DNA of 64,000 nt from Aromatoleum bremense (GTDB taxonomy: Bacteria; Pseudomonadota; Gammaproteobacteria; Burkholderiales; Rhodocyclaceae). The stretch covers positions 744,001-808,000 of the forward strand of contig NZ_CP059467.1 of NCBI RefSeq assembly GCF_017894365.1, read 5' to 3'. Under the pieces are notes generated by a model that did no database searches, was not told where the DNA came from, and saw only the letters and a list, made by a program, of their open reading frames with translations. Numbering within the stretch: position 1 is the first letter of the stretch; each line of letters begins with the position of its first letter. The translations under genes were made by a program, and so were the position numbers. This document shows positions 49,815 to 57,997 of the stretch, one piece after another.

Positions 49815-51398
49815 TCAGAACTGCCGGGTCAAGCGAAAAACAAGCTGGCTGGCGTTGTCGAAATAACCGAACAACTGCGACGACTGGTCGCTGAACTGCA
49901 CCTTGTTCGATTTGTTGCCGCTCCAGAAAATGTCGGCCTCGATCCGCGCGAGCCATGCGTCGGACAAGGTCAGCGACAGGCTCGGGATCGCAAAGCCGCC
50001 GCCGTGCGTCAGGTCAAAACCAATCGCGAACCCCGGGTTGATCGTGTCGTTGGCATAGTTCAGCGTCGTGAAGGCGGTGAGGATCGTGTTGTGCTCAGTG
50101 AGCGGCGTGCCGAACGCGAACAGGCGCACCAGGTCGTCGTCACGATCGAAACCGAGCACCTGCGTGTTGAACAGCTGGATCGACGAGAACGACGGCCGTG
50201 ACGTCCCGAACAGGCCCTGGAAATTCAGGTCCTTGTCGATCCGCAGCATCGTCGTCAGCGTGTTCTTCTTCTTCACGCCACCGAGGCCGATGCCGACGTT
50301 GCCCGGCACGCGCGGTGCGAGGAATGCACCGGTTCCGATGTTGAAAGGCTGGTCCTCGGTGTAGGCCATCTCGGCGCTGAGCACCGCGTCGAGCGTCCCG
50401 CTGTAGCCGCTCACCGTCGCCCCGAAGACGTCGACGCGCGGATGGATCAGGTCGAACACCGAGCCGCTCGGCGCCTTCTTGTAGGGCTTGAACGACGAGT
50501 TCGCGACCGGATCGGCCGAGAACGTCGTGAGCCAGGCCAGCGAGTAGCTCAGGCCGTAGGCTTCGCCCGACCAGCGCACGCCACCGGTGAGGTCGTCGCG
50601 GTCGCCGTCCGGATGGTCGCAGTCCTTGTCGGTCACCGCGCTGAGATCGAAGCCACGGTAAGGCTGGAAGAACCAGCGCCCGCCCTTGATATCGTAGGTG
50701 TTGCCGATGTCTTCACAGCGGTCCCAGCCCGGGCGGACATACGCGGCAAGCATGCCGTCGGCTTCCGGAACGCGGATCTTCGTCGAGATCAGCGTCAGCG
50801 GCTTGCGCCATTCCTCGTTCTCGGGCTCGAAGTACAGGTGCCACGACAGGTCGTAGCCATGCACGAGGTCCATCGCGTGGAAGAAGTCCGACTCGCCCCA
50901 CACCAGTTGCTGCTTGCCGATCTTCACCGTGGTGCGCTCACCGAACGCCATTTCCGCCCAGAACTCGCGCAGCTCGGTGTTGTTGTAGTTGTCGAGAATG
51001 CTGCTGCTGTGCCCCCCGACGGCAGTGCCGTTCGTCGTGCGCAGCCGCTCCAGGTCGTTGAGGTAGCTGGTCTTGTGCTCGCGGTCGGCGCGGCCGATCG
51101 CCTTCCACTTGACCGGCCCGGTCTTCGCGTCGGCGTCGAGCAGCAGCGAGCCGCGCACCATCGACAGCTTGCCCTTGCTGTCCTTGTCGATCGCCTCCAG
51201 CTCAGGCTGGTTCTGCAGGTTCACCCCCAGCCAGCCGCGCGCATAGCCCGACAGGTTGAAGCTGAAATCCTCGCCCCACGAACTCCCGCCCTCCTCGCCC
51301 TCGGCGCCCTGCGCCGGGCCCCCCGCGATCGCGGCGACGGCGGCCGCCATCACAACCGAGGCCGTCTTCATCTTTTTTGCCACTCCCTTGCTCGTCAT
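49815..51398 (-). CDS. DUF1302 family outer-membrane protein
   Basis: A 527-residue exported protein. After a signal peptide (about residues 10-31, ending GGPAQGA) it has repeated amphipathic strands, Gly/Asp-rich turns and a C-terminal aromatic residue (LVFRLTRQF), as in outer-membrane beta-barrels. DUF1302 proteins are nearly always paired with DUF1329, as here (16 bases apart). Likely a pore or receptor for a hydrophobic molecule moved by the adjacent RND protein; this is inferred from gene partnership. ATG 51398 has AAGGAG seven bases upstream. Confidence 0.85.
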   Translation of the reverse strand: MTSKGVAKKMKTASVVMAAAVAAIAGGPAQGAEGEEGGSSWGEDFSFNLSGYARGWLGVNLQNQPELEAIDKDSKGKLSMVRGSLLLDADAKTGPVKWKAIGRADREHKTSYLNDLERLRTTNGTAVGGHSSSILDNYNNTELREFWAEMAFGERTTVKIGKQQLVWGESDFFHAMDLVHGYDLSWHLYFEPENEEWRKPLTLISTKIRVPEADGMLAAYVRPGWDRCEDIGNTYDIKGGRWFFQPYRGFDLSAVTDKDCDHPDGDRDDLTGGVRWSGEAYGLSYSLAWLTTFSADPVANSSFKPYKKAPSGSVFDLIHPRVDVFGATVSGYSGTLDAVLSAEMAYTEDQPFNIGTGAFLAPRVPGNVGIGLGGVKKKNTLTTMLRIDKDLNFQGLFGTSRPSFSSIQLFNTQVLGFDRDDDLVRLFAFGTPLTEHNTILTAFTTLNYANDTINPGFAIGFDLTHGGGFAIPSLSLTLSDAWLARIEADIFWSGNKSNKVQFSDQSSQLFGYFDNASQLVFRLTRQF

Positions 51399-51460
51399 CT
51401 CCTCGCTCCTTCCTTGTGTTTTTTGACTGCCTTGAAGATTTCATTGGGAAACGGGCGGCT

Positions 51461-53836
51461 TCAGCTGACCGTCACCAGGTCGGCCTGCACGATCGGGCGG
51501 CGCTTGCTGCCGACGATGAATTCGGGCCGGAACACATAGACCATCGCGGGCATGATGAACAGCGCACTGAAGGCCGAGATGAACAGCCACAGCGCGATCA
51601 GCACGCCCATGTCGGCCTGCAGCCGCAGCGACGAGAAGTGCCACAGCACGACGCTGGTGATCAGCGTCATCGCGGTGATCAGCACGCCCTTGCCGGGGCC
51701 CATCAGCGCATTGACGATGGCATGCTCGACGTTGCGCGAGCGGTGCAGGTTCTCGCGGATGCCATCGACGATGTAGAACGTGTAATCGACACCGAGGCCG
51801 ATCCCCAGCGCGACCACCGGCAGCGTGTTGATGTTCATGCCGATGCCCGCCCACGCCATGTAGCTGAAGGTGATCGTGTTCGACAGCAGCACCGGGATCA
51901 TGAAGAACACTCCGGCGACCGTGGACCGGTAAGTGATCGTGCAGCACACCACCAGCACCAGCAGCGCGAGCGCGATCGCCTCGATCTGGCCGGCGAGGAT
52001 CACTTCATTGACCGCGGCGAGCACGCCGACGAGGCCGCCGGCAAGCAGGTACTGCGCATCCTTGATCGGGTGCTGCTCGACGTAGTCGCGCACGCGGGCG
52101 ATCGCGGTGCGGATCGTCTCGCCCTGGTGGTCGCGGAAGAACAGCGTCACCGCGCCGTTCTTCGCATCGGCGTCAGCGTAGCGGTCCATGTCGCCGGGGT
52201 CGGAGCCGGAGACGAACATGTACATCAGCTCGCCGTTCTCGTCGCCGCTCTGCCCGAGCTCCTGATACATCGGGTTGCCTTCGCGCAGCACGCGCTTGAC
52301 CTGTGGCAGGATGTCGGCGAGCGAGATGCTGCCGCCGACTTCCGGCTGGGCCTCCATGTATTTCTGGAAGCGCGTCATGCTCGACAGCACTTCGGGCTCG
52401 CGCAGCGCACCGGGCTGGTTTCCGGCGACGACGACGAACATGCGGTCCGAGCCCTGGAACTGGCGGTTGATCTCCGCGGCATCGCGGTTGTATCTCGAGT
52501 CCGGCCACAGGATCGGCGAACCCGGATTGGCGTCGCCGACCTTCAGGTTGAACGCGTACAGGCCCGAGACCACGAAGGCCACGCCGGCCGCGCCGAGCAC
52601 TGCATAGCGCCAGCGCGTCGTGACGATCGCCGAGCACAGGCCGAGGATGCGCATCAGCACCGGGTTGATGTCGATCGGGTGGATGTAGCGCTGGCGGGCG
52701 CCGAACCACGACAGCATCACCGGAGTGAGGATCAGCGCGCTGACGAGAATCGTCAGCACCCACACCGTGCCGATGAACGAGATCTTCTGCAGCAGCGGGA
52801 TCGGCGTGAGCGCGACCACGAGCACGCAGCCGGCGTCGGCGACGATCGCGAGCATGCTCGGCTTGAACAGGTTGCGCGCGCTCGCCCGCGCCGCGGCTGC
52901 GGCGGAGGCGACGCCGTGGCCGATCTCGTCGTCGAAGCGCGCGATGAGCTGCACCGAGTTCGAGATCGCCTGCGCGGTGATCAGGAACGCGACGACGACG
53001 ACCAGCGGATCGAGGTGGAATCCCATCAGCCGGGCCGAGCCCAGCGCCCAGATCGCACTCACCGTGCCGGCGAGCAGCGGCAGGATCGTGCCGTGCCAGG
53101 TGCGCGTGATCAGGCACAGCAGCAGCACCAGCGCGGCCACCGCGGCGAAGAAGATCATCAGCGTCTCGTGCAGGTAGTGGTTCACCCAGCCGTAGAGCAC
53201 CGGTTCGCCGACGATGCGGACCTCGACGCCGTCGCCGCTCGCCTCCTCGACCAGCGCCATCAGCTGGTTGAAGGCTCGCGTGTAGTCCATGTTGCCGTCG
53301 TTGAAATCGACCGTAACCAGCGTCGCCTTCAGGTCTGCCGAAACATAGGGACCATAAACCAGCGGATTGTTGAGCACCGAGGCTTTCAGCGCCGCGAGCT
53401 CGGCGGCGCTGCGCGGCAGCTCGGGCCACATCAGCGGACGCGACTCGACGCCCTCGGTCGAGGCGCGCACCTCCTTGATCTTCTTCGACGCGAGCGAAAT
53501 GATCTGGTAGGTATCCACCCCTTCGACCTGCTGCAGGTCGACCGTCAGCTTCTGCACCTTGCCCAGCACCGCGGGGTTGAAGATGTCGCCGTCCCTGGCT
53601 TCGATCATGATGCTGACCATGTTCGAACCGCCGAAGGTCTGCTTGAAGCGCTGGTTCACGGCGACGTACGGGTGGTCCTTGGGGAGCAGGTCGCTGAAGA
53701 TCGTCTTCACCTCGATCTGGCTCGCCTGGTAGCCCATTGCCAAGGTAACCAGCGCGACCGCCGCGACGACGAGCACGCGAAAGCGGATCAGGAAGGCAAA
53801 GGCCCGATCGACCTTGCCGAATGTCGTGTTTTTCAT
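51461..53836 (-). CDS. RND/MMPL-type transporter
   Basis: A 791-residue inner-membrane protein of the MMPL/HpnN branch of the RND superfamily. One TM near residues 20-40 is followed by a periplasmic domain (about 45-220), five or six TMs (about 225-440), a second periplasmic domain (about 450-620) and a final TM block (about 630-780). Helix segments such as LVVVVAFLITAQAISNSVQL and PVVALGIGLGVDYTFYIVDG are family marks. Such proteins move lipids or hydrophobic compounds using proton flow. It lies between the YCF48 and DUF1302 genes in one run. Confidence 0.88.
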   Translation of the reverse strand: MKNTTFGKVDRAFAFLIRFRVLVVAAVALVTLAMGYQASQIEVKTIFSDLLPKDHPYVAVNQRFKQTFGGSNMVSIMIEARDGDIFNPAVLGKVQKLTVDLQQVEGVDTYQIISLASKKIKEVRASTEGVESRPLMWPELPRSAAELAALKASVLNNPLVYGPYVSADLKATLVTVDFNDGNMDYTRAFNQLMALVEEASGDGVEVRIVGEPVLYGWVNHYLHETLMIFFAAVAALVLLLCLITRTWHGTILPLLAGTVSAIWALGSARLMGFHLDPLVVVVAFLITAQAISNSVQLIARFDDEIGHGVASAAAAARASARNLFKPSMLAIVADAGCVLVVALTPIPLLQKISFIGTVWVLTILVSALILTPVMLSWFGARQRYIHPIDINPVLMRILGLCSAIVTTRWRYAVLGAAGVAFVVSGLYAFNLKVGDANPGSPILWPDSRYNRDAAEINRQFQGSDRMFVVVAGNQPGALREPEVLSSMTRFQKYMEAQPEVGGSISLADILPQVKRVLREGNPMYQELGQSGDENGELMYMFVSGSDPGDMDRYADADAKNGAVTLFFRDHQGETIRTAIARVRDYVEQHPIKDAQYLLAGGLVGVLAAVNEVILAGQIEAIALALLVLVVCCTITYRSTVAGVFFMIPVLLSNTITFSYMAWAGIGMNINTLPVVALGIGLGVDYTFYIVDGIRENLHRSRNVEHAIVNALMGPGKGVLITAMTLITSVVLWHFSSLRLQADMGVLIALWLFISAFSALFIMPAMVYVFRPEFIVGSKRRPIVQADLVTVS

Positions 53837-53846
53837 CCTCGTCCCC

Positions 53847-54866
53847 TCACATCCGCTTGTGGCCGGCGACGCTCAGCGTGCCGTTGTCGAGCACTGCGAG
53901 ATTGCTGCCAGCAAGGAAATAGCGTGCTCCCGCACGGGCGACGCCGGTGCGCCAGGACACGTCGCCTTCGGCCACGCGCCCGAGCTGCCATTGCTGCGCG
54001 TCGGCTTGCGCCGTGGCCATCTCGCCCTTGTCGCCGACGGCGAGCCAGCGGTCCTCGTCCCACATCACGGCGTAGAGGTGTTCGCGAGTGAAGGCCGGCA
54101 CCTGCTGCCACGACACCCCGCCGTCTTCGGTGACGAGCAGCGTGCCGGTGAGTCCGACCGCGACGCCGTGCTCGGCGTCCCGGAACGCGACGCTCATCAG
54201 GCTCACCTCGTTCGGCGTTGCCACCGACTCCCAGGTTGCGCCGCCGTCGGCCGTGCGCATCAGCGCGCCGAATTCGCCCACGAGCCAGCCCGCGTCGCCG
54301 ACGAAGGTGATGTCGTTCCACGCGCGATCCTCTTCCGGGAGCACGCGCGACCAGTTCGCGCCGCGGTCGGTCGAACGCAGCACGGCGCCGAATTCGCCGA
54401 CGGCCCATGCCGCTTCGCCGGCGATGCGGACGCGGAACAGCTTGTTCGGATTGGTGCTCGGAGGAATTTCGGCGCGCGCCCAGCTGCGCCCGGCGTCGCG
54501 CGTCACGATCACGACGCCGTCATTGCCGACGGCCATCGCGTTATCGCTGTCCCATGCCGCGATACCCTGCAGATTGGCCTCGGTATTCGAGGCCTGGCGC
54601 ACCCACGACTGACCGCCGTCCTCGCTGCGGACGATCTTGCCGCCCGTACCGGCCGCCCACACCACGCGGCTGTCCGGGGCGGCGACGGCGTAGAACGTGT
54701 CGCGCCGCTCGATCGGCGGCGGCTCGACCTTCTGCACGACCGCTTCGGCCTTGACGAACAGGCCGGCGTAAAGGAGCCCGCCGACAATCACCACGGGCGC
54801 GGACGAACTCATCAACGTCACGACGCCACGGGCGCCGCCTCCATATTTTCTCAACCGACGCAGCAT
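53847..54866 (-). CDS. YCF48-like beta-propeller protein, membrane-anchored
   Basis: A 339-residue protein with one N-terminal TM (about 17-36, VVTLMSSSAPVVIVGGLLYAG) and then six or so BNR/YCF48 repeats (for example GTGGKIVRSEDGGQSWVRQ, GNDGVVIVTRDAGRSWARA, GEFGAVLRSTDRGANWSRV). In plants and cyanobacteria YCF48 assists photosystem II assembly; stand-alone bacterial copies next to RND/DUF1302/DUF1329 genes have no proven role and may be a periplasmic scaffold of the transporter. ATG 54866 has GAAGGAG upstream. It is 198 bases after acxC. Confidence 0.87.
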   Translation of the reverse strand: MLRRLRKYGGGARGVVTLMSSSAPVVIVGGLLYAGLFVKAEAVVQKVEPPPIERRDTFYAVAAPDSRVVWAAGTGGKIVRSEDGGQSWVRQASNTEANLQGIAAWDSDNAMAVGNDGVVIVTRDAGRSWARAEIPPSTNPNKLFRVRIAGEAAWAVGEFGAVLRSTDRGANWSRVLPEEDRAWNDITFVGDAGWLVGEFGALMRTADGGATWESVATPNEVSLMSVAFRDAEHGVAVGLTGTLLVTEDGGVSWQQVPAFTREHLYAVMWDEDRWLAVGDKGEMATAQADAQQWQLGRVAEGDVSWRTGVARAGARYFLAGSNLAVLDNGTLSVAGHKRM

Positions 54867-54996
54867 CACTGTCTCCTTCACGCCCCGGAACGGCGCGAGT
54901 TTCATTTTTTGGCATGCCGGAACCCTGCAGGGCATTCGCCTTGCATGGCTCGTTGCTTGAAGAGGGAGAAACGGCGCAAAGCGGAGCGCGGCCCCC

Positions 54997-55029
54997 GGCC
55001 GGCGCTCCCCATCGCGGGAAGCGCCGGCC
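54997..55029 (-). other. Hairpin between acxC and the YCF48 gene
   Basis: GGCCGGCGCT (54997-55006) and AGCGCCGGCC (55020-55029) form a perfect 10-bp stem with a 13-base loop, 36 bases after the acxC stop. No T-run follows. It could slow exonuclease decay of the acxABC message or partly terminate, setting carboxylase above transporter expression. Confidence 0.45.
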
Positions 55030-55064
55030 CGCAGCCGCCGGGCGCCCCGCCCGGCCGGGGGGGA

Positions 55065-55571
55065 TCAGGCTGCGCGTTCGGGAACCGGCAGACCGATCCA
55101 GTCCTTGTAGAAGGCTTCGATATCCGGCTCGAAGTCGTGGATCACCGGGTACCACGGCGTCGGCGCCTCGATGTCGTGCATCACGCCGCAGCTCGGGCAG
55201 TAGTACTCGCGGTACACCTGCCAGTTGGTGTCTGGCGCCATCAGCTTCGGATACACCTCGTTCATCGCCTCCTCGGTGTCGCGCACATACACCACGGCAT
55301 TGAGCTTCCAGTTCTCGCGATAGTCGCCGAGCTCATGGCCGCATTCGCACTTCGTCACCCACTGTTTGGTCTTTGCCGACTGCGCGATATAGAGGTGCGG
55401 CCCGAGCGGTAGGACGATCTTGTCCTTCCACTGCACCTTCTTCTGCAGCGCCTCCAGGTACAGCGCGAAGCGCTCGTTGTCCTTCGGCATCGACAGCATC
55501 CGCATCGTCGTGTCCCAGTCGAGCTTGCCATCGACCAGGCTCGCAACCTGTTCCTTCGTGTAGGTCGTCAT
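55065..55571 (-). CDS. acxC: Acetone carboxylase gamma subunit
   Basis: Smallest subunit of the alpha2-beta2-gamma2 acetone carboxylase. The 168-residue protein matches the characterised subunit length and has paired cysteines for a zinc site (TKCECGHELGD near residue 75 and YYCPSCGVMHD near 130). ATG 55571 begins MTTYTKEQVASLVDGKLDW. It follows acxB by 86 bases. A one-to-one set of large, large and small subunits separates this enzyme from acetophenone carboxylase, which has five subunits. Confidence 0.94.
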   Translation of the reverse strand: MTTYTKEQVASLVDGKLDWDTTMRMLSMPKDNERFALYLEALQKKVQWKDKIVLPLGPHLYIAQSAKTKQWVTKCECGHELGDYRENWKLNAVVYVRDTEEAMNEVYPKLMAPDTNWQVYREYYCPSCGVMHDIEAPTPWYPVIHDFEPDIEAFYKDWIGLPVPERAA

Positions 55572-55657
55572 GTTCCGTCTCCTCGTTTTCCTGAATGCCG
55601 CCGGACCTCGCCGGCGGCACCGATTCACATTGACTCAGCTATGGGGCGCAGCTGCGA

Positions 55658-57985
55658 TCACTCTTCCACCAGCACCACGGTCTTGACGTCCGGCATCTTC
55701 GACAGGTCCATGCGGAACTTCGAACCGTAGGACGGCACGCCGAGCTCGTCCTCGCGCACGATCCAGTCTTCGGGCAGGTTCCAGAAGGTTCTGAACTCGT
55801 TGAGGAACTTCTCCGACAGGTCGAAGCTCGTCGCGAACATGTGCTGCACCGCCTGGCTCGCGTGCTTGGTCAGGATGCGTTCGCGCTCCTCCTTCATCCA
55901 GTCGCGCGTCGGCACTGCACGCTCGAGGCGTTCCTTGCGGACCTCGACCCGGCGCAGCGCGGTCTTGGCCGCATCGACCGACCACACGCCTTTGGCGTCC
56001 TGCTCGATCACCGCGCCGTACACTTTCCGCGCGTACTCCGGCAGCAGCCACGCGTTGTTGAGGTCGCGCGCGATCGCTTCCGGCTCGCGGTCGAGCGGGT
56101 CGCCGTAGCCCGGACCACCGCGCAGGTAGTTCAGGTACAGGTCGTAGTTCTCGTAGCAGTCCTCCGTCGTCATGCACTGCTGGTCGCGCTTGATGCGCGA
56201 CGAGGCGTTGATGTGCTGCTCGTAGTCGGGCGAGGCCGGGTTAGCGTCGCCGCCCAGCGGCAGGCTGTCGCCGAGCGCGATGCGCTCCTTCAGGCCGGTG
56301 TTGTGCGCTTCGAAGCGGTAGCCGGTCGCCGACGGGTAGCCGCCCATCAGGCCCCAGTCCGAGTTCATGTAGCCGTTGCCCATGAAGAACATGGTCCAGT
56401 CTTCAGCCTTCCAGACCATGCGCAGCGTCTCGAAACCGTTGCCGCCGCGATACTTGCCGTAGCCGCCGGAGTTCGCCTTGACGTTGCGGCCCATGTACAG
56501 CAGCGGCTCGGCCATCTCCCAGATCTCGATGTCGCCCATGTCGCCTTCGGGGTTCCAGATCGCGGCGGCGTGGTTCAGGCCGTCCTTGATCGCGCCGGCG
56601 CCGGTGCCGCAGCTCGAGGCTTCAAAGCTGTTGACCGCGTGGATCTCGCCGTCCTGGTTGATACCGCCGCCCTGCAGCCAGTTCGAGGTATTGGCGTTGC
56701 CGGCGTTGACCTCTTCGAGGTAGCCGCGGCTGAAGTAGGCCTGCGAGAGTCCGCGCCACATCGCGCTCCAGCCCGAGACGAGGAAGTGCCAGGCGTAGGC
56801 GTGGCCGGTGCGCCGGTCGTCCGGGTTCATCCAGGTGCCCTTCGGCAGATGGAACTCGGTGCCGAAATACGCGCCGTCGTTGATGCGCTGCGTCGGCACC
56901 AGGGTCTGGGTCATCATCACCCAGATGCCGCTGGTGAAGGCGACCTGGTGGGCGTTGTACGAATGCCAGCCCCAGCGGCTCGCGCCTTCGAAGTCGAGCC
57001 GCCACGTGCCGTCGGCGCGGATCTCCATCTCGACCGGCGAATGCATGATCGAGTCGAGCTTCGCGAACGCGTTGGAGGTCTGCACGTCCGGATGCGCGTA
57101 CGGCACATCGACGAACGCGACCTTGCGGTACTTGCCCGGCAGCGTCATCGCCTTGATGCGCGTCTGCAGCCCGCGGCGGCCTTCCTCGATGACCTCGTAC
57201 GAAAACTTCTCGTAGGCCTCGAGCCCTTCCTCGTTGATCACCTCCTCGATCAGGTCGCGCACCATGTGGCAGCCGGCGATGCGGGTCTTCTCGTCGAGGA
57301 TCCAATACTTCGGCGTGCGTACCGAGCGCTGCGACTCGTGCAGCCAGTCGCGCAGCGGCTGGTCATTCACCCCGGTCTTGCGGCAGGTGATCATGTAGCC
57401 GTCGCCGAAGCGCTGAGTCTGGCCGGTGGACATCGAGCCCGGCGTCACCGCCCCGGTGTCGATCACGTGCGTCACGCCGCCAACCCAGCCGACGAGCTTG
57501 CCGTGCGCGAAGATCGGCACGATCGTCGCGATGTCGCACGGGTGCACGTTGCCGATCGAGCAATCGTTGTTCGTGAACATGTCACCGGGATTGATGCCGG
57601 GGTTGCCTTCCCAGTTGTTCTCGATCATGTACTTGATCGCCGCGCCCATCGTGCCGACGTGGATGATGATGCCGGTCGAAGTCAGCACGCAGTCGCCCGC
57701 GGCGTTGTACAGCGTGAAGCACAGTTCGCCTTCCTGCTCGACGATCGGACTCGCGGCGATCTTCTTCGCGGTCTCCCGCGCATGCACGAGGCCGCCGCGC
57801 AGCTTCGAGAACATCTTCTCGTAGCGGATCGGGTCACTCTCGCGCAGTTCGAGCTTCGTCAGGCCGTTGTAGTGGCCGCCACTTTCCTTGGTCCGCGCGA
57901 GGATGTCGTCACGGAACTGCTTGAGCGTCTGGCCGTTGCCGAGCAGGTTGGCGAAACCCACTTCCTTGTTGGTCATCATGTTCAT
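55658..57985 (-). CDS. acxB: Acetone carboxylase alpha subunit (HyuB family)
   Basis: Manganese-binding catalytic subunit, homologous to hydantoinase B / oxoprolinase, in which phosphorylated acetone (as enolate) and carboxyphosphate-derived CO2 are thought to join to acetoacetate. The 775-residue protein has the hydantoinase B marks TNNDCSIGNVHPCDIATIVPIF near residue 138, GGVTHVIDTGAVTPG and ANSGGYGKYRGGNG. Length equals the known acetone carboxylase alpha subunit within a residue or so. ATG 57985 has AAGGAG eight bases upstream, 12 bases after acxA. Confidence 0.95.
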   Translation of the reverse strand: MNMMTNKEVGFANLLGNGQTLKQFRDDILARTKESGGHYNGLTKLELRESDPIRYEKMFSKLRGGLVHARETAKKIAASPIVEQEGELCFTLYNAAGDCVLTSTGIIIHVGTMGAAIKYMIENNWEGNPGINPGDMFTNNDCSIGNVHPCDIATIVPIFAHGKLVGWVGGVTHVIDTGAVTPGSMSTGQTQRFGDGYMITCRKTGVNDQPLRDWLHESQRSVRTPKYWILDEKTRIAGCHMVRDLIEEVINEEGLEAYEKFSYEVIEEGRRGLQTRIKAMTLPGKYRKVAFVDVPYAHPDVQTSNAFAKLDSIMHSPVEMEIRADGTWRLDFEGASRWGWHSYNAHQVAFTSGIWVMMTQTLVPTQRINDGAYFGTEFHLPKGTWMNPDDRRTGHAYAWHFLVSGWSAMWRGLSQAYFSRGYLEEVNAGNANTSNWLQGGGINQDGEIHAVNSFEASSCGTGAGAIKDGLNHAAAIWNPEGDMGDIEIWEMAEPLLYMGRNVKANSGGYGKYRGGNGFETLRMVWKAEDWTMFFMGNGYMNSDWGLMGGYPSATGYRFEAHNTGLKERIALGDSLPLGGDANPASPDYEQHINASSRIKRDQQCMTTEDCYENYDLYLNYLRGGPGYGDPLDREPEAIARDLNNAWLLPEYARKVYGAVIEQDAKGVWSVDAAKTALRRVEVRKERLERAVPTRDWMKEERERILTKHASQAVQHMFATSFDLSEKFLNEFRTFWNLPEDWIVREDELGVPSYGSKFRMDLSKMPDVKTVVLVEE

Positions 57986-57997
57986 GGTGGTGTCTCC

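Noticed and set aside
51377-54091. A 904-codon plus-strand open frame opposite the RND gene
   Set aside because: Low-complexity His/Arg/Asp-rich translation, antisense to a clear RND transporter; a GC-bias artefact.
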